The notes beneath the pieces were generated by a model. It made no database searches. It was not told the DNA's origin and worked only from the letters and a program-made list of their open reading frames with translations. Source: Exiguobacterium sp. RIT594 (lineage in GTDB: Bacteria > Bacillota > Bacilli > Exiguobacteriales > Exiguobacteriaceae). Taken from it: a stretch of DNA of 64,000 bases. The stretch covers positions 620,001 through 684,000 of the forward strand of contig NZ_QPKF01000001.1 in assembly GCF_003339585.1 (NCBI RefSeq), written 5' to 3'. Both the position numbers and the translations under genes were made by a program. Within the stretch, counting starts at the first letter, position 1. Each line of letters opens with the position of its first letter. This document shows, in pieces, positions 38,332-47,863 of this stretch.

Positions 38332-38989
38332 AAATGTACAACATGTCCGACAAAACATGAAACAGGCCTATGAAAAGACTGATCAAAAAAAGCAGGTACA
38401 ATTGATCGGCGTGACGAAATCAGTGTCAAGTGAAGTGGCAGCCGAACTACTCGCTTCAGGGATAACGGCACTTGGTGAGAATCGTCCGGAAGGGTTGACC
38501 GACAAACAAACGGTCTTAGGACGCGAGGCCTGTGAGTGGCACTTCATTGGAACGTTACAGACCCGTAAAGTCCGGCAAATCATTGATCGGATTGATGTGT
38601 TGCATTCCTTGGACCGGCTGCATTTGGCGGAAGAAATCAACAAACGTGCGAAACGTCCCGTCGATTGTTTTGTTCAAGTCAACGTCTCCGGGGAAGAATC
38701 AAAGCAAGGAATTGATCCGGAAGATGTCCATTCATTTTTGCATGAAGTCGGACAATATCCGATGGTCCGCGTCATCGGTTTGATGACGATGGCACCATTG
38801 ACGGAGGACGAGCAAGTACTGCGTTCAGTCTTTCATTCGCTGCGTGTGTTGCGGGATGAAGTGGCTTCCCGCCATCTACCGCACGCACCATGCACGGAGT
38901 TATCAATGGGTATGTCATCAGATTATCAGATTGCCATTGAAGAAGGTGCGACATACGTCCGAATCGGAACGACGTTAGTCCAATCATAA
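38318..38989 (+). CDS. ylmE: YggS/YlmE family pyridoxal-phosphate homeostasis protein
   Basis: A 223-residue PLP-binding protein with an alanine-racemase-like barrel. It has QLIGVTKSVSSEVAAELL (the Lys binds PLP), LGENRPEGLTDK, EWHFIGTLQTRKVRQII and CTELSMGMSSDYQIAIEEGATYVRIGTTL, the family's C-terminal signature. Members keep free PLP balanced and have no known enzyme activity. It overlaps pgeF and precedes sepF, the conserved ylmD-ylmE-sepF-ylmG-ylmH order. Confidence 0.94.
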   Translation: MSISENVQHVRQNMKQAYEKTDQKKQVQLIGVTKSVSSEVAAELLASGITALGENRPEGLTDKQTVLGREACEWHFIGTLQTRKVRQIIDRIDVLHSLDRLHLAEEINKRAKRPVDCFVQVNVSGEESKQGIDPEDVHSFLHEVGQYPMVRVIGLMTMAPLTEDEQVLRSVFHSLRVLRDEVASRHLPHAPCTELSMGMSSDYQIAIEEGATYVRIGTTLVQS

Positions 38990-39019
38990 ATTGTCTAGAT
39001 ATGTGAAAGGAGAATCGAT

Positions 39020-39514
39020 ATGGGATTCAAATCAAAAATGCAAAATCTATTTCTCGGTAACACAGACGATTTAGATGAACTCGAATATGAAAATGATGCT
39101 ACAATAAATAAAGGTAGAGGTGCATCACAGCAAGAATACGACGAGTACTACGAGGAATCTACCCCGAGTGTTACTCAAAAGGAGGACCCTGTGAGACAAT
39201 CGAACATCGTACCCATTCATACAAAAAAGACAAAATCACAAGTCATTCTCAGTGAACCGCGTGTGTTTAATGAAGCGCAGGAAATTGGAGAACATCTTCG
39301 CCAAAATCGTGCTGTCATCGTTAACATGCAACGGATGTCTAAAGATCAATCACGCCAAATGATCAATTTCTTGTCAGGTGTCGTGTTTGCCCTTGATGGA
39401 ACGATTACGACAATCAGTCAAAATACACTCCTCTGTGTTCCGAACAACGTCGAGCTGGCCGGAAGTATTTCAAATCTGCTCGGTGAAGATGATATCAACC
39501 ATAAGGGGTGGTAA
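39020..39514 (+). CDS. sepF: Cell division protein SepF
   Basis: A 164-residue protein with an N-terminal amphipathic membrane-binding helix (FKSKMQNLFLG), an acidic linker of about 65 residues and the C-terminal beta-rich SepF domain (IVPIHTKKTKSQVILSEPRVFNEAQEIG onward, ending LGEDDINHKGW). SepF polymerises into rings and links FtsZ to the membrane, acting alongside FtsA. ATG 39020 follows aaaggag. yggT starts two bases after its stop. Confidence 0.95.
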   Translation: MGFKSKMQNLFLGNTDDLDELEYENDATINKGRGASQQEYDEYYEESTPSVTQKEDPVRQSNIVPIHTKKTKSQVILSEPRVFNEAQEIGEHLRQNRAVIVNMQRMSKDQSRQMINFLSGVVFALDGTITTISQNTLLCVPNNVELAGSISNLLGEDDINHKGW

Positions 39515-39516
39515 GC

Positions 39517-39789
39517 ATGGATTCGCAAGTCATGTACGCAATCGGTCGTACACTCAGCACGTTACTTCAATACTACAGCTACGTCATGATTGCCTATATT
39601 TTATTATCGTGGTTCCCAAACGCACGTGAATCACGATTCGGTCAAGTTCTCGCTATGTTAGTTGAACCTTTCCTCGCGCCGTTCCGACGGATTATCCCGC
39701 CCATCGGAGGTATGCTTGACATTTCACCTATCGTTGCCTTTCTTGTGCTTAATCTCGCACAGTCGGGTATTCGAGCAATCTTCCTGTAA
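39517..39789 (+). CDS. ylmG: YggT family membrane protein (YlmG)
   Basis: A 90-residue protein with two membrane helices (about 14-38 and 66-88) and the YggT-type loop ILLSWFPNARESRFGQVLAMLVEPFLAPFRRIIPPIGGMLDISPIVAF. Members have been linked to division in cyanobacteria and plastids, but the molecular role is unknown. ATG 39517 follows aaggggtgg; the GTG at 39508 lies in that site. Its stop shares bases with the next start (TAATG). Confidence 0.9.
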   Translation: MDSQVMYAIGRTLSTLLQYYSYVMIAYILLSWFPNARESRFGQVLAMLVEPFLAPFRRIIPPIGGMLDISPIVAFLVLNLAQSGIRAIFL

Positions 39790-40562
39790 TGAGTGTTTAT
39801 GATCATTATCGCGGACATGAGCGGGAGTTCGTCGATCTTGTCTTGAATTGGATCGACCATGTCGAAGCGACCTATACGTTTAAAGTGACAGATTTTCTGG
39901 ATCCGCGTGAACAACAAATTACCCGAGAACTCGTCGGAACAAAATGTGCCCTCTTTTTTGAGGGCGGTTTTGAAGGCGCCGAACGACAGCGTGCGCTGAT
40001 TGCCCCTGATTATTATGAGCTTGATGCCAACGATTTTGATATCGCCATTTATCGTATCCATTATCCCACAAAATTCGTGGAGCTCTCGCATCGCCAGGTG
40101 ACAGGCACATTGCTGAATGTCGGATTAAAGCGAGGGAAATTCGGTGACGTCGTCATTCAAGATCAAGTCGTCCAATTTGCCGTTGCGAAAGAAGTAGCTT
40201 CTTATATCGAAGCAAATGTCGATCGTGCGGGAAAAACGAAGATTCGGTTGTCGCTCGTGGATTCAGAAGAACAGTTGAAGATTAAGGATCAAGAATGGCA
40301 AGAAGAACTGGGATTCGTCAGTTCACTTCGTTTTGATACGGTTGTCAGTGAAATCCTTGGTTTTTCAAGACAAAAAGCGCAAAGCCTGATTAAACAAGGT
40401 GAAAGCAAAGTGAATTATAAAATCGTTGAAGATCCAAGTTTTTTGTTAGAGGAAGGCGACCTACTGTCCCTTCGCGGAACGGGACGTGTCAAGTTAATCG
40501 CCGTACTCGGCTCGACAAAACGGGATCGGATTAAGTTGCAATACGGTCTGCTAAAAGGATAA
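39789..40562 (+). CDS. ylmH: S4-domain RNA-binding protein YlmH
   Basis: A 257-residue protein with a C-terminal S4 RNA-binding domain (SSLRFDTVVSEILGFSRQKAQSLIKQGESKVNYKIV). B. subtilis YlmH (RqcP2) takes part in ribosome-associated quality control, helping RqcH add C-terminal alanine tails. An rqcH gene lies at the right end of this window. The start codon overlaps the ylmG stop. It closes the sepF-ylmG-ylmH group just before divIVA. Confidence 0.92.
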   Translation: MSVYDHYRGHEREFVDLVLNWIDHVEATYTFKVTDFLDPREQQITRELVGTKCALFFEGGFEGAERQRALIAPDYYELDANDFDIAIYRIHYPTKFVELSHRQVTGTLLNVGLKRGKFGDVVIQDQVVQFAVAKEVASYIEANVDRAGKTKIRLSLVDSEEQLKIKDQEWQEELGFVSSLRFDTVVSEILGFSRQKAQSLIKQGESKVNYKIVEDPSFLLEEGDLLSLRGTGRVKLIAVLGSTKRDRIKLQYGLLKG

Positions 40563-40588
40563 CCAACAAGCTGAGGGAGGATTTCATC

Positions 40589-41110
40589 ATGCCATTGACG
40601 CCACTTGATATTCACAATAAGGAATTTACACGTAAGTTTCGCGGCTATGACGAAGATGAGGTCAATGAATTTCTTGATCAAGTCATCAAAGATTTTGAAT
40701 TGTTGCTCCGGGAAAACCGTCAACAGCAAGAAGTCATTCACAATATGCAGTCGCGTGTCGATTACTTCAGTTCGATGGAAGAAACATTAAACAAATCCAT
40801 CATCGTGGCACAAGAAGCGGCAGAAGAAGTCAAAGCCAATGCGACGAAAGAAGCGAGCTTAATCGTCAAACAAGCGGAACGGGAAGCCGAGCAATTGCAA
40901 GATGCGGCACAACGCCGAGCACAACGGACCGATTTCGAAGTCGAACAGATGCGTAAAAAAATCGAATTGTACCGGAATCGATTCAAAGTGTTGATTGACG
41001 CACAGATGGAATTGTTGACGAGCCACGACTGGGATGCATTCGATATTTCGACGCGGGGTGCGCTTGACGAGATTCCGGCAGTTGCGTATAATGACGACGA
41101 TGTCATATAA
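40589..41110 (+). CDS. divIVA: Cell-pole and septum protein DivIVA
   Basis: A 173-residue coiled-coil protein that recognises curved membrane at poles and septa. The conserved N-terminal membrane-binding domain PLTPLDIHNKEFTRKFRGYDEDEVNEFLDQVIKDFE is followed by coiled coils (about 35-60 and 75-135). The C-terminal tail is acidic. ATG 40589 follows gagggagg. The last bases of the gene contain the -35 and -10 elements of a promoter for ileS (41064-41092). Confidence 0.96.
   Translation: MPLTPLDIHNKEFTRKFRGYDEDEVNEFLDQVIKDFELLLRENRQQQEVIHNMQSRVDYFSSMEETLNKSIIVAQEAAEEVKANATKEASLIVKQAEREAEQLQDAAQRRAQRTDFEVEQMRKKIELYRNRFKVLIDAQMELLTSHDWDAFDISTRGALDEIPAVAYNDDDVI
41064..41092 (+). promoter_or_regulatory. 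Sigma-A promoter for ileS inside the end of divIVA
   Basis: TTGACG at 41064-41069 and TATAAT at 41087-41092 with a 17-base spacer, lying within the divIVA coding sequence. The predicted start near 41099 gives a transcript that begins just before the T-box. Confidence 0.75.
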
Positions 41111-41119
41111 GCTAAATCA

Positions 41120-41363
41120 ATGAAAAGGACACGTCTTTTATCAGGATACTGTCAGCGAATCGGGGACTGGTGCGAGCCCGATCAGTGAATGATAAAAGAT
41201 ATCCCCTTTGAGTGTGGGACTGAACATATTCAGTAAGTTCCGCCGTTTCGCCTCCGTTATCAGGCTCTTAAGTGGTAATCCGTTCGTTAGGATTACTAGT
41301 AGGGTGGTACCGCGAGTTCAAGCCAAGCTCGTCCCTATCAGGGGATGAGCTTGGCTTTTTTTG
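41120..41363 (+). promoter_or_regulatory. Isoleucine T-box leader controlling ileS
   Basis: A tRNA-sensing leader of the T-box class. Stem I is formed by 41124-41128/41205-41209 (aaagg/ccttt) and 41135-41142/41191-41198 (cttttatc/gataaaag). The internal loop between them shows the specifier ATC (Ile) at 41201-41203. The antiterminator sequence AGGGTGGTACCGCG is at 41301-41314. The competing terminator has arms 41320-41335 and 41341-41355, followed by a T-run. Uncharged tRNA-Ile would stabilise the antiterminator and allow ileS transcription. Confidence 0.95.
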
Positions 41364-41396
41364 TACGTAAAATATAGACAAGTGAGGGAATGCCAA

Positions 41397-44132
41397 ATGG
41401 AATACAAAGATACGTTATTGATGATGAAAACGGAATTTTTAATGCGGGGAAACTTACCGAAACGTGAACCAGATATGCAGGCACGCTGGAACGAGATGAA
41501 TCTTTATGAAGCAGTTCAAGAAAAAAATGCCGGAAAACCGACATTCATCCTGCACGACGGTCCTCCCTACGCAAACGGAGACATCCATATGGGACACGGA
41601 TTGAACAAAGTCTTAAAAGACATCGTCGTCCGTTATAAATCAATGAACGGATTCCGCTCTCCGTATGTACCGGGTTGGGACACACACGGACTTCCGATCG
41701 AGACGGCTCTTCAAAAAGCGGGTGTCGACCGTAAATCAATGTCGGTCGCGGAATTCCGTGAGCTGTGTGCGAAGTATGCGCTCGAACAGGTCGATCATCA
41801 ACGTGAACAATTCAAGCGTCTTGGTGTTCTCGGTGACTATGACAATCCATACATCACGTTACAACCGGAATTCGAAGCCGCACAAATTCGTCTGTTCGGC
41901 GATATGGCCAATAAAGGTTACATCTATAAAGGGAAAAAACCGGTGTACTGGTCGCCGTCATCAGAATCTGCTTTGGCAGAAGCCGAAATCGAATACCAGG
42001 ATAAACGTTCTGCTGCCATCTACGTAGCGTTCCAAGTCATGGATGGAAAAAATATCCTGGAGTCGACGGATCATTTCGTCATCTGGACGACGACACCTTG
42101 GACGATTCCGGCAAACCTCGGAATCTCAGTCAGTGGTGAGTTGACATATGCACGCATCGAACACGAAGGAAAAGGCTATATCGTAGCTGAGACCCTCGTA
42201 CCGGAAGTGATCGAAGCACTCGGCTGGGAAAATGCGACGGTTGGTCGTGTCTTTAACGGGGCAGACTTTGAGTACATCAAAGCGAAACACCCGCTCTATG
42301 ACCGGGAATCACTTGTCATGCTCGGCGATCACGTCACGGCAGAAGCGACGGGTGTCGTTCATACAGCACCCGGACACGGGGAAGATGACTTCAGAATCGG
42401 TCAAGCGTACGGTTTGGATGTGCTTTGTCCGGTTGACGATAAAGGTGTCATGACGGCAGAAGCTCCTGGTTTTGAAGGGTTGTTCTATGAAGATGCCAAC
42501 AAAGAAATCGGTGTGGCATTGGAAGAAGCCGGTGCTTTATTAAAACTGTCATTCATCAAACACTCGTATCCGCATGACTGGCGGACGAAAAAACCGGTGA
42601 TTTTCCGGGCGACACCCCAGTGGTTCGCTTCAATTAAAGATTTCCGGGCAGAAATCCTCGATGAGATCAAAGGCGTTCAATGGGTACCGGAGTGGGGTGA
42701 AACCCGTCTTCACAATATGTTCAAAGACCGTGGGGACTGGGTCATTTCCCGTCAACGCGCATGGGGTGTCCCGTTGCCAATCTTCTATGCGGAAGACGGT
42801 ACGGAAATCGTCACACCGGAAACAATCGACCATATCGCGAACCTGTTTGCGGCACACGGATCAAACGTCTGGTATGAGCGGGAAGCCGTTGATTTGTTAC
42901 CGGAAGGATTTACGCATCCGGCAAGCCCGAACGGGATCTTCAAAAAAGAAACGGATATCATGGATGTCTGGTTCGATTCTGGATCATCTCATGCCGGTGT
43001 TCTTGCGACACGTCCGGAACTCGAGCGTCCAGCTGACTTGTATCTAGAAGGTTCTGACCAATACCGCGGATGGTTCAACTCGTCGCTTTCGACAGCTGTC
43101 GCAACGACAGGGAAAGCCCCTTATAAAGCGGTCGTCAGTCACGGATTCGTCCTTGACGGTCAAGGGCGGAAGATGTCGAAATCAATCGGAAATACGATTG
43201 CCCCGATCCAAATCATGCAACAATTCGGAGCGGAAATCCTTCGTCTTTGGGTCGCTTCTGTCGACTATCAATCGGACGTCCGGGCTTCAATGGACAACTT
43301 CAAACAAGTTTCGGAATCATACCGGAAAATCCGGAATACGGTCCGGTTCCTGCTTGGTAACCTGGATCAGTTCGATCATACGGCGCATCGTGTTGCCTTT
43401 GCCGACTTACCGGAATCGGATCGCTTCATGCGGACGAAACTGGATCAACTCGTCGGTAAAGTAAAAGCGGCGTATGACGCGTATGACTTTATGGCGGTCT
43501 ATCAGTTGTTGCATAACTTCTGTGTCCTTGACTTGTCTTCGTTCTATCTCGATTACACGAAGGATATCTTGTACATCGAAAAAGCAGATGCACCAGCGCG
43601 TCGTGCCGTTCAAACGGTCATGTACGATACGGTCGTCACATTGTTACAACTGATGGCACCGGTCTTACCGCATACAGCAGACGAAGCATGGGAATTCGTT
43701 CCTGGCGTCGAGACGGCAAGCATCTTCTTGACAGATCTTCCGGAAGCACTGGAAGTGACAGAAGAAGGCCTTGCGTTGATTGCGAAATGGAACAGTTTCC
43801 TCGTCTTCCGTGATGATGTCTTGAAAGCGCTCGAAGAAGCACGCGCCGAGAAACTGGTCGGGAAAACGCTCGAAGCGAAACTGGAACTGGCACCAAATGA
43901 CGAAACGAAAGCATTGCTTGCGACGATCGATCATCTTGAGCAGTTGTTGCAGGTTTCACAGATTGAGTTCGTCGCTTCGGCGGAGAAATCATACGGGACA
44001 ACAGGCATCACCGTTCTGAAAGCGGACGGCGAAAAATGTGAACGCTGTTGGACATATTCGACGGAGCTTGGACAAGATCCGGCTCATCCGACACTTTGCC
44101 CACGTTGTACTGAAGTCGTCAATTCTTTATAA
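41397..44132 (+). CDS. ileS: Isoleucyl-tRNA synthetase
   Basis: A 911-residue class I aminoacyl-tRNA synthetase. It has the HIGH motif in [14 protein letters not shown], the CP1 editing domain ([12 protein letters not shown], about 220-390), [12 protein letters not shown], the KMSKS motif in [10 protein letters not shown], and a C-terminal zinc site made of two CxxC pairs (CERCWTY and CPRCTEVV). This is the bacterial mupirocin-sensitive-like architecture. ATG 41397 with gtgaggga upstream is used; the longer frame starts within the T-box T-run. Regulated by the T-box. Confidence 0.97.
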   Translation: MEYKDTLLMMKTEFLMRGNLPKREPDMQARWNEMNLYEAVQEKNAGKPTFILHDGPPYANGDIHMGHGLNKVLKDIVVRYKSMNGFRSPYVPGWDTHGLPIETALQKAGVDRKSMSVAEFRELCAKYALEQVDHQREQFKRLGVLGDYDNPYITLQPEFEAAQIRLFGDMANKGYIYKGKKPVYWSPSSESALAEAEIEYQDKRSAAIYVAFQVMDGKNILESTDHFVIWTTTPWTIPANLGISVSGELTYARIEHEGKGYIVAETLVPEVIEALGWENATVGRVFNGADFEYIKAKHPLYDRESLVMLGDHVTAEATGVVHTAPGHGEDDFRIGQAYGLDVLCPVDDKGVMTAEAPGFEGLFYEDANKEIGVALEEAGALLKLSFIKHSYPHDWRTKKPVIFRATPQWFASIKDFRAEILDEIKGVQWVPEWGETRLHNMFKDRGDWVISRQRAWGVPLPIFYAEDGTEIVTPETIDHIANLFAAHGSNVWYEREAVDLLPEGFTHPASPNGIFKKETDIMDVWFDSGSSHAGVLATRPELERPADLYLEGSDQYRGWFNSSLSTAVATTGKAPYKAVVSHGFVLDGQGRKMSKSIGNTIAPIQIMQQFGAEILRLWVASVDYQSDVRASMDNFKQVSESYRKIRNTVRFLLGNLDQFDHTAHRVAFADLPESDRFMRTKLDQLVGKVKAAYDAYDFMAVYQLLHNFCVLDLSSFYLDYTKDILYIEKADAPARRAVQTVMYDTVVTLLQLMAPVLPHTADEAWEFVPGVETASIFLTDLPEALEVTEEGLALIAKWNSFLVFRDDVLKALEEARAEKLVGKTLEAKLELAPNDETKALLATIDHLEQLLQVSQIEFVASAEKSYGTTGITVLKADGEKCERCWTYSTELGQDPAHPTLCPRCTEVVNSL

Positions 44133-44135
44133 TGA

Positions 44136-44187
44136 ATCAGGGAGGGGCAGCTACGGCGACTTCGTAGCGGTCCCTCATTATTTTTGG
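44136..44187 (+). terminator. Terminator-like hairpin after ileS
   Basis: Arms around aatcagggaggggcagctacg and cgtagcggtccctcatt pair with one mismatch and a small bulge, followed by attttt. lspA starts only 18 bases later, so the termination may be partial. Confidence 0.65.
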
Positions 44188-44204
44188 ATGTGGAGGAAAA
44201 AAGA

Positions 44205-44678
44205 ATGTGGCTTTACTTAGCGATTGCTGCTGTACTCGTCGGAGTGGATCAATTGACGAAATGGATCGTCGTCCAACAGATGACGATTGGTCAAGCGATT
44301 GAGATCATTCCCAATTTCTTTTATTTAAATTCATACCGGAATCGTGGCGCTGCCTGGGGGATGCTTGAAGGGAAGTTTGGCTTTTTCTTCGTCATCACGC
44401 TGGTCGTCGTCATTGGGCTGATTTATTTTCTTTACAAAGAAGGCACAAAAAACAAAGTATTTGCTTGGAGCGTCGCCTTATTACTCGGCGGAGCGGTCGG
44501 GAATTTCATCGACCGGATGGCACGTGGAGAAGTCGTCGACTTTTTTCATTTTTATCCGTTCGGGTATAATTTCCCGATATTTAATGTGGCAGACGTCAGT
44601 TTGACGTTTGGGGTTATTCTGATGCTGATCAGCGTCATGTTTGAAGAGCGTTTGACTAAGAAGGGAACGATTGATTAA
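44205..44678 (+). CDS. lspA: Prolipoprotein signal peptidase (signal peptidase II)
   Basis: A 157-residue enzyme with four membrane helices that cuts lipoprotein signal peptides before the lipidated Cys. Conserved motifs are VDQLTKWIV, NRGAAWGML, and the catalytic Asp regions GGAVGNFIDRMARGEVVDFFHF and FNVADVSLTFG. The CtaC lipoprotein at 9.9 kb would be a substrate. ATG 44205 with ggagga about nine bases upstream is chosen over ATG 44184. rluD begins on the base after its stop. Confidence 0.96.
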   Translation: MWLYLAIAAVLVGVDQLTKWIVVQQMTIGQAIEIIPNFFYLNSYRNRGAAWGMLEGKFGFFFVITLVVVIGLIYFLYKEGTKNKVFAWSVALLLGGAVGNFIDRMARGEVVDFFHFYPFGYNFPIFNVADVSLTFGVILMLISVMFEERLTKKGTID

Positions 44679-45602
44679 ATGAATGAACAAAATGAATGGG
44701 CTGTTAAAGCCAATGGTGCTACCGGTCGAATTGATAAATGGTTAGCGGAACAACAAGACTGGTCCCGGTCACAAGTCCAGGACTGGTTAAAAGCGGGACA
44801 CGTCGAAGTCGACGGACGAATCGTCAAACCGAACTATAAGATGTCGGGTACGGAAGAGATTCTCGTCCGGATTCCGGAAGCCGTGGAGCTGGAAGTGTTA
44901 CCGGAAGATATCCCGCTGGATGTCGTGTATGAAGACAGTGATGTCATCGTCATCAACAAGCCAAAAGGGATGGTCGTACATCCGGCAGCAGGGCACGTAT
45001 CCGGAACACTCGTCAATGCCTTGCTCCATCACTGCCAGGATTTGTCCGGCATCAACGGCGTCAAACGTCCAGGCATCGTCCACCGAATCGATAAAGATAC
45101 ATCCGGTCTCCTGATGGTCGCTAAAAATGATTTGGCACATGAATCCCTGGCACAACAACTAAAAGACAAGACGACAGAGCGTCTGTACATCGCGCTTGTC
45201 CACGGCGAGATTCCGCATGAACTGGGAACGATCGAAGCACCGGTCGGCCGTGACAAAAATGACCGTCAACGGATGACGGTGACGGATAAAAACTCGAAAG
45301 CGGCTGTGACGCATTTCCGTGTCCTTGACCGTTACGAAGGGTTCACTGTCGTTGAATGTAAGCTCGAGACAGGACGGACGCACCAGATTCGTGTCCACAT
45401 GCGTTACATCGGTTTCCCGCTCGCCGGAGATCCGAAATACGGACCACGGAAAACGATGAAAATGAACGGTCAAGCGCTTCATGCGGCTGTTCTTGGATTC
45501 AAGCATCCGCGGACTGGGGAAATGTTACATTTCGAGGCACCGTTACCGGAAGAGATGACGTTCGAGATCAGTCAGTTGAAAAAACTTGAATTAGAGTCTT
45601 GA
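44679..45602 (+). CDS. rluD: RluD-type ribosomal large-subunit pseudouridine synthase (YlyB)
   Basis: A 307-residue enzyme with an N-terminal S4 domain (GRIDKWLAEQQDWSRSQVQDWLKAGHVEVDG) and an RluA-type catalytic domain with HRIDKDTSGLLMVAK, which contains the catalytic Asp. LETGRTHQIRVHMRYIGFPLAGDPKYG is the other signature. It makes pseudouridines in 23S rRNA; the exact positions are inferred from RluD. The pyr promoter -35 overlaps its stop codon. Confidence 0.93.
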   Translation: MNEQNEWAVKANGATGRIDKWLAEQQDWSRSQVQDWLKAGHVEVDGRIVKPNYKMSGTEEILVRIPEAVELEVLPEDIPLDVVYEDSDVIVINKPKGMVVHPAAGHVSGTLVNALLHHCQDLSGINGVKRPGIVHRIDKDTSGLLMVAKNDLAHESLAQQLKDKTTERLYIALVHGEIPHELGTIEAPVGRDKNDRQRMTVTDKNSKAAVTHFRVLDRYEGFTVVECKLETGRTHQIRVHMRYIGFPLAGDPKYGPRKTMKMNGQALHAAVLGFKHPRTGEMLHFEAPLPEEMTFEISQLKKLELES

Positions 45603-45627
45603 CGTTTTTCTAATAAAACGGTAGAGT
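45599..45627 (+). promoter_or_regulatory. Sigma-A promoter of the pyr operon
   Basis: TTGACG at 45599-45604 and TAGAGT at 45622-45627 with a 17-base spacer, the -35 overlapping the rluD stop. It is the only good promoter before the PyrR leader. Confidence 0.7.
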
Positions 45628-45633
45628 ATCACC

Positions 45634-46375
<742 letters not shown>

Positions 46376-46384
46376 ACACAAATA

Positions 46385-46418
46385 CCTTTAACGTGGTCCA
46401 GAGAGACCAGAAAGGGAG
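46385..46418 (+). promoter_or_regulatory. PyrR-type RNA hairpin overlapping the pyrP ribosome binding site
   Basis: GGTC-[CAGAGA]-GACC at 46395-46408 has the same hexaloop pattern (CNGNGA) as the other two PyrR sites. A lower stem pairs cctt(t) at 46385-46389 with aaagg at 46411-46415. That right arm is the Shine-Dalgarno sequence aaagggag of pyrP (ATG 46427). No terminator fits in the 51-base gap, so PyrR binding here would act on translation rather than transcription. Confidence 0.7.
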
Positions 46419-46426
46419 TTATCCTT

Positions 46427-47743
46427 ATGAAAACCCACACAGCGATTTTGGATGTACAAGAACGGCCAAAACACCCCCTGCAGTGGCTGATGCTCAGCCT
46501 CCAACATGTCTTCGCGATGTTTGGTGCGACGGTCCTGGTTCCGCTATTAACGGGATTAAACACATCCGTCGCCCTCGTCGCAAGCGGAGTCGGCACCTTG
46601 ATTTTCCTCGCCGTCACACGCTTTAAAGTCCCGACGTACTTAGGTTCAAGTTTTGCGTATATCGTCCCGATCATCGCTGTCAGTGAACGCTGGGGAGTGG
46701 AAGATGCCCTTGTCGGCGGCATGGTAGCCGGGCTGGTCTACGGCATCGTTTCCCTCATCATCACATATACGGGAGTCGGTTGGCTGATGAAACTCTTGCC
46801 GCCGGTCGTCATCGGACCTGTCATCATGGTCATCGGATTATCGCTTGCGCCGACAGCTGTCAACATGGCGATGAACGGAGCGGACGGAAAGTACAGCGGG
46901 ACCTTCCTCCTCGTCGCCTTGACGACACTCGCCGTGACGTTGCTTGCCATGACGTATTTCAAAGGCATGTGGAGTACGGTGCCGATCCTGTTCGGTATCT
47001 TGACAGGCTATCTGGTCGCTGTTGCGGCGGGAATCGTTGATTTCACTTCACTGAAACAGGCGAGCTTTTTCCAAATTCCGAACTTTACGGTACCGTTCCT
47101 GGATTACTCACCAACCTTGAACTGGGCAGCACTTGCACTCATCGTCCCGGTCACACTCGTCACGTTGACAGAACACATCGGAGAGCAAAAAGTGACATCA
47201 CGGATTATCGGGCGCGAGACGCTTCTTGATCCGGGGATGCACCGGACGGTTCTCGGAGACGGACTGGCGAAGACAATCGCTTCGATGCTCGGCGGTCCGC
47301 CGGTGACGACATACGGTGAAAACAACGGTGTCATGGCCATTACCCGCGTCTACAGCGTCTTTGTCCTCGGAGGCGCAGCCGTTCTTGCCATCAGCTTCGG
47401 ATTCCTCGGCTATGTCGAAGGATTCATCAAAACGATTCCGACACCTGTCATGGGCGGCATCAGCATCCTGCTGTTTGGAGTCATCGCTTCGAACGGTTTG
47501 CGGACTCTGGTCGAAAGTAAAGTCGATCTTGCGGATAAACGCAATCTGACGATCACTGCCGTCATCCTGGTCATCGGAATCGGCGGGGCTGCTTTGAAAA
47601 TCGGTAACTTCTCGTTAGAAGGCATGGCACTGGCGACGATTCTAGGAGTCCTTTTGAATCTGATCTTGCCGAAAACGAGTACCGAAGTGGCAGAACAAGA
47701 ACAAGAATCACCACAACCGAAACGAGCAGCTAACGACTTTTAA
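46427..47743 (+). CDS. pyrP: Uracil permease PyrP
   Basis: A 438-residue membrane transporter of the nucleobase-ascorbate (NCS2) family with about 14 helices, importing uracil with protons. Motifs are MLSLQHVFAMFGATVLVPLLTGLN (helix 1), GSSFAYIVPIIAV (helix 3), TLVTLTEHIGEQKV (conserved Glu for substrate) and GGPPVTTYGENNGVMAITRVYS. The N-terminus and pairing with pyrR fit PyrP rather than a purine permease. The PyrR site of pyrB begins at its stop codon. Confidence 0.95.
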   Translation: MKTHTAILDVQERPKHPLQWLMLSLQHVFAMFGATVLVPLLTGLNTSVALVASGVGTLIFLAVTRFKVPTYLGSSFAYIVPIIAVSERWGVEDALVGGMVAGLVYGIVSLIITYTGVGWLMKLLPPVVIGPVIMVIGLSLAPTAVNMAMNGADGKYSGTFLLVALTTLAVTLLAMTYFKGMWSTVPILFGILTGYLVAVAAGIVDFTSLKQASFFQIPNFTVPFLDYSPTLNWAALALIVPVTLVTLTEHIGEQKVTSRIIGRETLLDPGMHRTVLGDGLAKTIASMLGGPPVTTYGENNGVMAITRVYSVFVLGGAAVLAISFGFLGYVEGFIKTIPTPVMGGISILLFGVIASNGLRTLVESKVDLADKRNLTITAVILVIGIGGAALKIGNFSLEGMALATILGVLLNLILPKTSTEVAEQEQESPQPKRAANDF

Positions 47744-47842
47744 GACGTTCCAGAGAGAACGATAAAGTGGAGGCCCTTCAGAAACAGATGGCGACATCTG
47801 TCTTCTTCAGCGCACCTTCACATCAGAAGGTGCGCTTTTTTG
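47744..47842 (+). promoter_or_regulatory. PyrR-dependent attenuator between pyrP and pyrB
   Basis: PyrR hairpin GTTC-[CAGAGA]-GAAC at 47745-47758, with lower stem acttt/aaagt beginning in the pyrP stop region. A second hairpin (acagatggcgacatctgt, about 47784-47801) is followed by the terminator agcgcaccttc (47809-47819) with gaaggtgcgct (47826-47836) and a T-run. Confidence 0.9.
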
Positions 47843-47863
47843 CGGCCCAAAGGAGAGAAGAAC

